Source of the DNA: Hydractinia symbiolongicarpus
Lineage: Eukaryota > Cnidaria > Hydrozoa > Anthoathecata > Hydractiniidae
Assembly: GCF_029227915.1 (NCBI RefSeq)
Contig: NC_079875.1
Location: forward strand, 10,663,001-10,727,000
Direction: 5' to 3'
Length of the DNA stretch: 64,000 nucleotides
In this document: in pieces, positions 23,801 to 35,800 of the stretch
How the letters are laid out: the number at the start of each line of letters is the position of its first letter
How positions within the stretch are numbered: position 1 is the stretch's first letter
Notes under the pieces: generated by a model
What the model saw: only the letters and a program-made list of their open reading frames with translations
Databases searched by the model: none
What the model was told of the DNA's origin: nothing
Translations under genes and position numbers: made by a program

Positions 23801-26800
23801 CTCTTGTTTAAACATACTTATTTGTTATATTACAAAGTAATTTAAAAACAAAAGTTGACTTACTAAATTCATAGGACCTTGACTAGTAGCCACAACTTGA
23901 TCTCCTTCGCCTGTTGAAGAAGTTCTGCAGTATAAAAGTAGAAAATTGATACTACAGTCTAATAACTATGAGGAACCCTCAGGAGAAATAAGCGATTGAT
24001 AAACAGTTTTAGAAAAATAACTTTTGGGGATGATAATTTCAATGATTTTTGCGAGAATCAAATTTTACAATAGTCCTAGGACCAACGATGAAAAACTAAG
24101 TGATCATAAAACGATTTAAAGAGTAAAAGAAATGTTTTCATTTCACAAAAGAAATTCCATAATAACGAACAATTCGTAAGAACTAACTTTTGCGAATAGC
24201 CTATTTTTAATATATTTTGAGGGAATATTCTTTCGCGATAAGTCTTTTGGCCGATTTAGGCCAAGCATGGCGAAATCGCGAAAGTTTATTCTTTAAAAGT
24301 AATTTGCGAAAGCAGGAAAAAGGAAAGGGTGTATGGTTCTGTATTTTTAAAATGATCAATACCAAAAATGCAACAAACTGCATTATCCTTTCCAGAGAAA
24401 CAATTAAAAATGCTGTTTTAAAAATTTACAAGGATTTTTAATATTATGAGGGCTAAAAAAAATCCGCAGGGATTTTTTTAACATTTTCTAAAATTTCCAA
24501 ATCTCATATTAACAGAGTACTTCAGGGAAATAAAAAAAATAAGAAGATTTTTAACGTCTCTCAAAATTAGAGCTTTCAGCATTGGAGAGGGAAATGTCAG
24601 AGCAATCCCAGGATTCCCGTGACAAATACTGAAAAAACCTATCATTTTTTCGCACTTTAATTCCATGCCCATCCGGGTTAAAATATACTCGTTATTTCCA
24701 AGACGCGAAGTTAGAAACATGCAAATTTTTTGAAAAATAGAAGTTTAAGATTAAATCAAACACGAAAACAAATAAAATAAAAAAAATAACAAAATAAACC
24801 AACCTGTCATCAAGGCAAAGGACATTTGTAACATCATTTCGTTCACATGTCATTTGCACCAGTTTTCCATGCTTTGTCGCGTATGTAAGTCTGTTCTGTA
24901 AATTACCATGATATACAGAGGAGAAGCAAAGCATAGTAACTGCTTGATTATCGGCTGGCATAAACACTTTTAAAGGTTGTCCTGCAAAAAAATTAAAGTT
25001 AAAACTAAGCTAAGCATGAAAAAATGAGAGCGGCTTACAAAATAGTGCAGCTTGCTCCTACAACAAAACATTTAAAAATTTATATACAGCAAAATAATAA
25101 CACGACACATGCAACATTAAGGTAATGTATATTTATTTTTATTTATTAAACGAATGTTTATACAGGATAAGCAATCCAGAAATATGTACAATAAATGTAA
25201 AAAACCTGTTATCAATATGCGTCATTTTATACTTTCCTTTTTTTATAAATTGAAAATTCAAGTGTTAAATATTATATGTATGAACTAATCGGTTACCCCT
25301 GGGAAAAATCTACTGGGTCCCTCGTCGTTTATATATCGCATTTCGTGTTTCCGTAACACAGACACACAGACAAAATACGGCTCTTACCAAAGACACTAGT
25401 CAGTGGCCCGTGGAAAAATCCACGGGTTCACCCGTCCTTTTTATACCGTATTCTGTGCTTCTCGCTACTTGCGCAGCTAAGCTACCATTTGGCATGACAG
25501 ACAGATGAACGGATGTATACGGGTATTATAATATCGATTTCGGATTGAATTTATATTTACGTTTGCACATACATTTAGTATTTTCGCAATTCAGCATTAA
25601 GAACTATTGTACTTTATGGATGCTTGAAATATATGTCGATTAATAATAATAATGATAATTACAAATACCTTGGAATAGTGATCGATGGTATGCTTAAATA
25701 TGAATAAAAAATCCGATATTGCATATAAAAAAAGCGTCAGGAAGACTCCGTTTACTTCGTTCGATGATGACATCACAAGCTGCTAAAACTGTTTATCAAT
25801 CTATGGTCGTACCGTTACTCACTTACTGTGCCTTATCATCGCTACAACTGAGCAACACGAACGAGCTGAAACTCGAATCATTCCACCGCAGGGTAGTCTG
25901 AATTATTGACCCAGGAGATAAGAAGTTACTCACAATAACTGCCATAAAAAAAATTAGAGCTTGTCTGTTTGTGCTTAAATGTCTTGATAATGTTTGTGTT
26001 GGGTTTAAAAATCAATTTGATATTATAATTAACAGTTGTACACGAATAACCAACGTCTCTTGATACTGCGAAGATTAAAACGCGAGTATTATAGTAGATT
26101 ATTACAGTACACTGGCGCAAAACTATATAATGAATTGAATATGAATACTAGAAAAACCGAAATTTTTATTGAATTTAAGAAATTATTGATGCATTTTCCT
26201 AAATTTTACATGTGTATTTTGTTTCCTCATACAACTTTTGTTCTTGCTTTTTTCTGATACTTTTTCTTGGCTGTGCGTGTTAGTGTCTGAATTACTGCTT
26301 CTATTTGAATTTTTTTCTTAATTATAATCGTTTAGTGCTACAGCGTTGTTCGCATTTTTTTATTTCTACCTGATTTTAATGTATATACTAATCACTAACA
26401 TATCTTTTTATGTATTTATAAATATATATTTTTATCATTATTTATCTTATACCATACCATTTACCTCCATGCTTATACACAGTGTTTATTTTTTAGATTA
26501 ACGGTAGTCACCCTGTATAAATATGTTTTGAATAAAGAAATAAATCAATAAATCAATCGATACACTATACATCATAATGGCATTTGAAGCAATACATACA
26601 CCAATTTAAAAAAAACTCTACGGATAGTTGTCTTTGAAATCCACACTTGTTCCTAATGATGTATAAAATTGTAAGAAAGCACTACGGCGGTTGCCACGTT
26701 TACATCCGTGTGTAAGAAATTAAGCAAACGTTTTATTTTTGGTTAGCCCCCACTTGTACTAAAGAAACTGTCTTTCTTAAGATTTCGTACACTCATTATC

Positions 26801-29800
26801 ATCATTCATTTTCTCCGCTCGAACTTTAATTCAGATATGAAGTGAGTCAACCTCGTTCGTAGGACCTGTTTGCATTATATGAAAATAGCAAGACATCATT
26901 TTTGCTATCTTTGATAATAAGAAAGCACCGTGCAGACACAAAAAAGCCTGAGAACGAATTTAGATGTGGGGTAGAACTTTGCAATTACGCTATATCTAAC
27001 ACTAGTCAATAAAGCCCGTGGAAAAATCCACTGAAGCAGGATAAAATTGAAAAATAATCGTCATATGAATTTTGATGACGTCAGCAACCCATCTGCAAAA
27101 AAAATAGAACCTTGTTTTTACGTTGCCTTTATTGTGTAGACCTTAAAGCGCTGATCAAGAAAATGTATGTAATCACGTGCTTTTGAGGAATGGTTAATGA
27201 GATTTACGGGTTTAACAGCAAAGTCCCTAAAAAAAGTACAGAAAATTATTTTTCGAAATTTGTATACCCGTTGCCTTCATGTTATAGCTCTTGAAACGCT
27301 GATCAAGAAAATGTATAGGATCATGTACTTTTGACCAACGGTTACGGAAATATTGTGGTTTAAAGGTTTTTTGATGACGTCATAAACCCGTTCATTCCGA
27401 AAGGTTTGGAAAATTACCCAAATTGGCCCCAGGTGGTCCCTAGTTATTCACGCGGTGAAAAAACATTGACGTCACCAACTCGTTTCCAAGTTATTTGGGC
27501 TCAAAAATTTAGGTGCATCGTAATGGCTTCATTAATTTAATCATAGTTACTCGAAAAACCCTGGTTGGGAAGAGCGGCACTTCAAAGGGCCTTTTGATGC
27601 AGTTCTCAAACTATCACGTGTCAATATCGGTGCACGCAAAATTATATAATGGTAGCGAAATTGTACACATACTTGTAAACTTGCTATTTTCTGAGAATTT
27701 AATTGTCTTTTTAATAATTAAATAATCATGTTTCCAAGAATTTTATGATGCCTGGGGCAAATTGTTGTATCGTTGGTTGTGGGAGTAGTAGAAGGCTTGG
27801 AGGAATAGGCATATTTTACTACTACGAATCATATCAACAGTTATGTGATAGACTTGTAAAGTTGAAAACTTTAGCTCATTGGAAAATTGATATTGACATC
27901 TATAAAACTGTTATGAAAATATATGATGCCCAGTTTGTTATCCCGAAGTTTGAGATTCAAATTGATGGTAGTATGGGATTTTCTATAGCTGTGTATGGTT
28001 GGTTTTTACCAGAGCATCATCAAATTTATAAAGAAAACAAAAGATGCATTCGCAATGTTAATATTTTAGATTTAGCGAACCATGTTGAAAAAGCTAAAAT
28101 TTGCCTTGTAGTACCTGATAATTCAGGTGGACTGTTGTCCCATGCAATTCCAATATTTACCGACCCACATATTGATGACATACCATATAAATGCAAACAG
28201 TTTAACCGCACTCTTGATTGCTTTTTTTGTGTGCAAGTGATGTATGTTATACATGTTCAAATTTTATCAAAGCACAGGAAAAATCTGCACAGGCTAAAAG
28301 TAGGAGGTTAGCTGAACCTGCAAAAGACAAAGCACCAGTTTCTTTTACATCACCACTGAGACTGAAGTTGAAACTTCAAAATCAACGATTGAGATGTCAA
28401 CAGTTAGAAAGTCAAATTAAGGACATGCAGTCTTCTCTTGAAAAAGCTAGTGTTCATGTCAATCAAGATATGAGTGATGATTTTATTAACATATTTAGTG
28501 GAGCCACTCCAGACCAAGTGACCCCATTTATGAATCTATTCTGGCAGCAGCAACAGAAGCTTTTTACAGCATCAAAGTCAGGCCGCAAATTCCATCCAAT
28601 GATAATACGGCTTTGCTTGTCATTGGCAGCAAAGTCACCGTCCTGTTATGAAGAGCTTCGCAATAGTGGTGTTTTAGTGCTTCCAAGTCAACGTACCTTA
28701 AGAGACTACCGCAATTACATCACACCAAATTCAGGATTTAATCACAAAGTTATTCAAGAATTAATTCGACAAACTAACGATTATTTTGATGTAGAGCGAT
28801 ACGTTGTGATTCTTTTTGACTAAATGAAAATACGAGCTGACTTGGTTTCCAATAAAACGTCTGGAGAATTAATCGGCTTTACAGATTTGGGGGATCCTGT
28901 GTTGAACTTCAGTCAGTTAGAAGAGAACAACCTTGCCACACATGTGTTAGCATTTTTGTTAAGAGGACTTTGCACCAACCTAAAGTTTTGTTTTGGCTTT
29001 TTTGCCACAAAAAATGTTATTTCAACCCAAATTATGTCTTTGTTTTGGGAAGCAGTTTTTCTTCTGGAGAAAACATGCAATTTATGGGTCATAGCAACCA
29101 CTTCGGATGGGGCATCTGCTAATCGAAGTTTTTACCGTATGCACAAACAAATTGATGGCGGTTGTGATACTGATGTTTGTTATCGTACAATTAATATTTG
29201 GGTTCCACAAAGATTTATATACTTCATATCTGATGCACCACATCTCATAAAGACAGCCAGAAACTGTCTACATCACTCAGCATACACCAATGATCGTAAA
29301 AGTACCCGCCTTATGTGGAATGATAATTTGATGTTGTTATGGGAACATATTTCAAGAGTTTATTATATGGATTCCCCAAAATGAGTTAAAAATTTTGCCG
29401 AAAATTCCATGGAACATGTCAAGCTTACCCCACACTCAGTAATGCGTGTAAATTTGGCTGCACAGGTACTAAGCTCGTCCATGGCTATTGCGCTCCATCA
29501 TGTTGGTGGTCACGATTTCAGTGCCACTGCTATGTTTTGTCAAATGCTTGATAGCTTTTTTGATTGTTTGAATGTCAGAAGCATATCAGAACACCGAAAC
29601 AAAAGAAAACCAAATCTTGCTCGTTATACATCATGCAATGATACCAGATTTCAATGGTTAATAGATGAATTTTTAGCCTATTTTGCAGCTTGGAAAGAGA
29701 GTATTTTAAACCGACAAGGTGTTTTCACTCTGGATGATCGTAACAAAATGTTCATTTCCTGGCAAACATACGAAGGCCAAAAAATAACCACATATTCCAT

Positions 29801-32800
29801 AATTGAAGTGACAAAATTTTTGTTAAGTGAAGGAATGGAATATGTCCTAACAGAACGTTTTTGTCAGGATACCATAGAGGAGTATTTTGGAAATCAACGC
29901 AAGTTTGGACGACGTTGCGATAATCCTAATGTCCGGGAATTTGGGTACAATGACAATACCATTAGAATACAAAGAAGTGTTTCTTGTGATAGTGGAAATA
30001 CAAAAGGACGTTATGACCATACTTAAAATTGGGTTAATGTTACAGATGAAAAATTACAGAAGCGATAGTTATATTGTTATATATGTGCAGAATTTTTAGT
30101 CAATTTCTAACCCATATTTTCGTTTTGTTTAGAGCACGACTGCTTGATACCTTTTCGCAAGCCTTTAGATTTTGAAGTAAATTGTTCTTTTTTTTATATT
30201 CTTCAAGCAACTGTTTCGCTTTTGAATATGATCGTACTCTAACATAGAGTGATATAATACTGAACAGTGTGTCTTTTGCTACGTAACTATCAATTTCAGC
30301 CTCACTGCTGTTTAAAAGAGTTTCGCAAGAGGTTATTATGGTGGAATTTGCTAATGCTTCTTTTAAAATTTGTTCTATATCTATATTTTTAATTCCAGCA
30401 CTTGATGTGTGAGTTCTAAAATAAGTCTCTACAACAGTCAGGATATCTTCAGCTGGTGGTGAAATTTTCCACAATCCTCCTCGATTTATTTTATCAAAAT
30501 AAGACTCAACACTATCATTTTCAGTACATCGTCTTGCTAGAAGGAATGATATTGCCATTTGACTATTTTTGGTGTTCCAAGTGCTGGAGTTTTTGATTTT
30601 TTTATACAGCTTTTTAAACACCTATCCGCCAATGTATATAAGACCATGTCGCTCATTCTGGGAAAGTACAAATGGTGTTTCAATAATGGAATTGGCAGCA
30701 TTATTATTGTTTAACTTCTTTCTCTGTGCGATTAATTTATCTACAAGTTTTGTCAAAACTAAGGTTGATGCATCACGGCTTAGTCCTTCAAAATACATTG
30801 GTGCTTTTATAACAATATCAGAGTACATATTGCTGTATAATTTTTCCATATTACCAGTTTTGTTAAACTTTTGAAATGTTGGAGATACCATAGTATATAA
30901 GTCACTATTTACACTATCATTGTTTATTGTAAAGTTTTTTAATTCCGTTTTAATCGATGGAGGATAACACATGTTTTCAGAAGCAGTGGTTTTAATTTCT
31001 TGTAACAAGTGCAATAAAATATCCTGGCTCAAATTGTTGTCTTCTACTTCAACTGTCGTACTTTTATTGTGACTGGTCGTTCTATGTCTCTTCAGTCCAC
31101 CTTTACTTTTACATTTCTTGGGACAATCTGGACATGAAAATACTCCAGCTTCAACCTGTAAAAAAATAGGCTTTATTAATAATGAATATTGACGGTCTTG
31201 CTAGCTAGCTAGCTGCAGCTTTAAAATTGCAATTTTAATGAAAAATAGGATATACACCACTAACATTTTTGGCAGTATCAATGAGATCTCCCTCAAACTG
31301 TTCATCAGCCTCCAAACATGCCAAAACAGCTTCGAAGTCGTCTTCAAATAAAAAATCAGAACTGGCAGCCATATTTTCTTTTTTTCCCGCTAGAGCTTTG
31401 TTTTGATTCTGTGCACCCTAATGTTTGTCTCGCCTACTCAAAATTAGGTGTTTAACATAAAGCCAAGATACGCGCTAACCCTTTGAAGTTTGCCGCTCTT
31501 CCCAACCAGGGTTTTTCAAGTAACTATGATTTAATATAGGATATTGACGTTAAAGTAGTGTTATTTTTGTCGCGCCCTAACGTCAAAAAATTTAACATAT
31601 CGGACATACTTTTTCGACAACATCAAAGGAAAATGAAGACATTCACTTTGCCTGTTACAAACAGACACAGTCTCTGTATTACTATAAGAGACTAGTCGAT
31701 AAAGCCCGTGGAAAAATCCACTGAGGCAGAATAAAAATTTTGATGACGTCAGCAACCCATCCACAAAAAAAAGTAGAACTGTGTTTCCACGTTGCCTCTA
31801 TTGTGTAGAGCTTAAACTGCTGATCAAGAAAATGTATATGATCATGTGCTTTTGATGAGCGGTTAATGAGATATAAGGGTTTTAAAATTTTGCTGACGTC
31901 AGCAATGGCCAGTCAAACCCCCAAAACTTTTTTTTAGAAATTTGTATACCTGTTGCCTTCATCGCATAGATCTTGAAACGCTGATCAAGAAAATGTATAG
32001 TATCCTATGTTTTTGACAAACGTCTAAGGAGATTAAAGGGCTTTAAAATTTTGCTGACGTCAGCAAAGTCCCTATCAAAAGTTCCAAAAAAAATTTCTTC
32101 ACAAATTCGTACACCCGTTGCATTCATTGTATAGATCTTGAAACGCTGATCAAGAAAATGTATAGTATCCTATGTTTTTGACAAACGCCTAAGGAGATTT
32201 AAGGGCTTTAAAATTTTGCTGACGTCAGCAAAGTCCCTATCAAAAGTTCCAAAAAAAATTTCTTCACAAATTCGTACACCCGTTGCATTCATTGTATAGA
32301 TCTTGAAACGCTGATAAAGAAAATGTATAGTATCCTATGTTTTTGACAAACGCCTAAGGAGATTTAAGGGCTTTAAAATTTTGCTGACGTCAGCAAAGTC
32401 CCTATCAAAAGTTCCAAAAAAAATTTCTTCACAAATTCGTACACCCGTTGCAATCATCATATAGATCTTGAAATGCTGATCAAGAAAATGTATAGGAACG
32501 AGCACTTTTGACAAACGGTTGCAGAAATATTGGGATTTGAAGGTTTTGTGATGACGTCTTCAACCCGTCCATTCCGAAACGGATTCGGGGATCCAGGTTT
32601 GGGAAACTTACCCAAATTGGTCCCAGGTGGTCCCTAGTTACCCACGCAGTGAAAAATCATTGACGTCACCACCTCGTTTCCAAGTTATTTGGCCTCAAAG
32701 TTTTAAGTGCACTGTAACGGCTTCATTAATTTAATATAAGATATTGACGTTAAAGTGGTGTTATTGACGTCGCGCCGTACCGTCAGAAAATTTAGCATAT

Positions 32801-35800
32801 TAGACATGCATTTTTCGGTTACTTCAAAGAAAATTTCGGTAAGATTAAAGGAAAATGAACATATCCACTTTGCCTGTTACAGACACACGGAACTGGCGTA
32901 TTATTATATAGACTAGTCGATAAAGACCCGTGGAAAAATCCACTTAGGCAATAGGACATTGAAAAAGTTGGTTGCTTAAGACGCTTTGCTGACGTCAGCA
33001 TTGCAAATCCAAAAAAAATTGGCGAAGTTTAGTTTATTCGTTGCCTGTAACGTGTAGAGGTTGAAACGCTGATCAAAATAATGTATAGGATCATATTTTT
33101 CTACGAAGGACATATAAGGGTTTAAAAATTTTGTTGACGTCAGCAATGGCTGGTTAAAACGCGAAAAAAAATTTTCAGAAATTTATATCTCTGTTACCTT
33201 CATCGTATAGACCTTGAAACGATGATGAAGAAAATGTATAGGATCGTGTACTTTTGACAAACGGGTGTGGAGATATTAGGCTTTAAAGGTTTTTTGATGA
33301 CGTCATTAACCTGTCCATTCCGAAACGGGTTTTAAGACCCAGGTTTGAATAACTTACCCAAATTGGTCCCAGGTGGTCCCCAGTTACCCACGCGGTGAAA
33401 AAACATTGACGTCACTACCTCGTTTCCAAGTTATTTGGCCTCAAAGTTTTAAGTGCATTGTAATGGCTTCACTAATCTTAATTAACTTTCCTTTGACGTC
33501 AATACTATTTTATCGGTAAAGTTTGGTAAATTACAGAACAATGTAATCCACTTTGCAAAAGTGACAGACAGACACACGGAACTGGCGTATTATTATATAG
33601 ACTAGTCGATAAGGGCCGGGAAGAAATCCACTTAGGCAGGATAACAGAGAAAAATAACCGTCATTTAAATTTTGATGACGTCAGCAGAGATATGTCAGAA
33701 CACAAAACTTTTTTTTTCAGAAATGTGTATGCCTGTTGCCTTCATCGTATAGATCTTGAAACGCTTAGGATCGTGTATTTTTGACAAATGCATTTTTTCA
33801 TCAAATATTTCATCCAACATGGGAAAAATGTGAATGACATGTTGGTTTTCCCCCGCATTCAAATTGATTTTTACAATTCCGGGAAGGTCGCAACGTACGA
33901 TGTGACTGGTTTCTATGTGCGGTTTGTCAGGCACGCATTTAATCCAAACATTTTTTTGATGAACACGAACCAGATTCATCTCTTACTATATAATTTAGTA
34001 AGTTGCCAGTAAATTAAAGGCAACAGATATAAATGTTTATACAGTCGATTGCAAATGGAAAGGGAAGTATATATCGCATTATGTTAAAAACATCGTGACA
34101 CGTTGAACATCGCCGCACATAATAAGCTAACGAAGAAGATTTTTGTTTCTCTTTTGTCTGCTAGTAAAAACCATGTACGCTCGAAAACGATAGTTTTTTT
34201 TTAGTAAAAAAGACAGAACATGAAAGGAAAAAAGTGTGATTGCAAGAATATATTTACGTGTCCATACAACATAAGGGGAAAAAGAAACAAACATGGTTAT
34301 TACCCATTTTATCAGTATATAAACAGTGACAAAATGTCAGTTACAACGTAGTAGCTGAAGATTCCAGGTAAGATTATATTCGGGAAATATTCGTTCAAAT
34401 TTTTTTTTAAATTCAATTGGAAACGCCTTTTTTACAAACCCTGTGTTTGATCTTTAGCTTTTGAAATTAGTTGATAATGGGATATCTTTTATTTAGGAAA
34501 AAATAAATTATTTTTGAAACTGACACCAAAGAAGAGTCTGGAATGGCATTCTCAGTTTCGAATGCCTCTGACCCGTACAATGATTACATGGCTGGCATGT
34601 GCATTCTCCGGTACAAAGGTAGCGAAGACTTCTATCGTAATGGTCATCACATCCAGAGTGGGTTTATACTAATAAAAAGCATATCAAACATTCAAAACGT
34701 ACAGTGCGACAAAGGGCAAGTTCATGGTAAGCTATTCAAGTGGTTATTCAACATGGATCCAGAGGGCTGCAAGGATGTTGATGGTTATGGCTTTTCCATT
34801 GTCGACGGTGTTTGGAAATATAAGTCGTGGACGTTGAACAACAGATTCCAATATGGTGAGGTCCCACTTCATGTTCAAACGCACATCAGAAACGCAGTGC
34901 AAAGTTATTGGAAAACACAAGACACAAGATGAATCTACTACATGGTGCAATAGTTTATAATTTCGGTTAAAAAGAATAAATTTTTTTTGAATTGATAATC
35001 ACTTTGTTTCGATCCTTATCCAACCACTTTAAATGCGTTGGGAACGCAAATATTGCTTTTAATGATGAAAAATTCTAATATCGATGCAAATCTACAATCT
35101 TGGGAAAAAGTTTTTGGTGCCTTTATAAGGTAGTTGCAGCGTTTAAAATCTGTTAGTCTCCCGAATCGTTACGTTAGTCACCCGAATCGTTACGCTCCGG
35201 ACTCGTTTACTGTTTTAAGTGTAGTGGCTGCAACGCCACTTATTATGGCAAAACGCCATTTTAAAGTCCGTATGTCTGAGCATTTAGGTATTTCTGCACT
35301 TACAGGTAAACGCGTTAAACTTGGTCCCCAGGCCAGTGCCGTTCTCGAACATTTAATGTTTTGTAATTACTCTCCAGCATCGTTTTACAACTTCTCAGTA
35401 CTTGCGGAAGAGTCTAAAGATTTTAAACTTACTCTGATGGAGAGCTTATTAATTGAGCGTGACCGTCCCATTTTAAATAACACGGTAAAATCTATGCCTT
35501 TAGAATTATTATAATAGCTCTATTTTCTTCCTATTATATCCTATTATGTTTAGTATTTTATCTCTAACTTGTAAAATAAAATTTAGAAGCAGTGTGAACA
35601 TGCCAACCTGGGCGTTGGCGAAAGCTTGCTGAAAGACTGCTCTACCAACTGTTAGTCTCATTTTTCAACACGCCCCCACAACCAAATAACCCACGTCAGG
35701 TCGTCCTAAAAATTGCGTTGAGTGACATTTGTGGCGAGTGTTTAATCCGAAAACAAGATGGCAATCGTAATAGAGCATTATTATTAAAGCCAGGAAACAT

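Larger units (their letters stand above)
27542..31528 (+). mobile_element. P-element-like DNA transposon carrying two convergent genes
   Basis: About 4.0 kb bounded by about 49-bp terminal inverted repeats. Left starts CATAGTTACTCGAAAAACCC and right is the complement of CATAGTTACTTGAAAAACCC; they differ by one substitution and a small indel. ATTTAAT flanks both ends (27535-27541 and 31529-31535). The uninterrupted sister repeat at about 32719-32745 shows the empty site. P elements usually make 8-bp duplications, so 7 bp is slightly atypical. A plus-strand transposase occupies the left three fifths and a minus-strand zinc-finger gene the right third; their 3' ends lie about 75 bp apart. Both are disrupted, but the intact TIRs and target duplication argue for fairly recent insertion. 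Confidence 0.88.
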
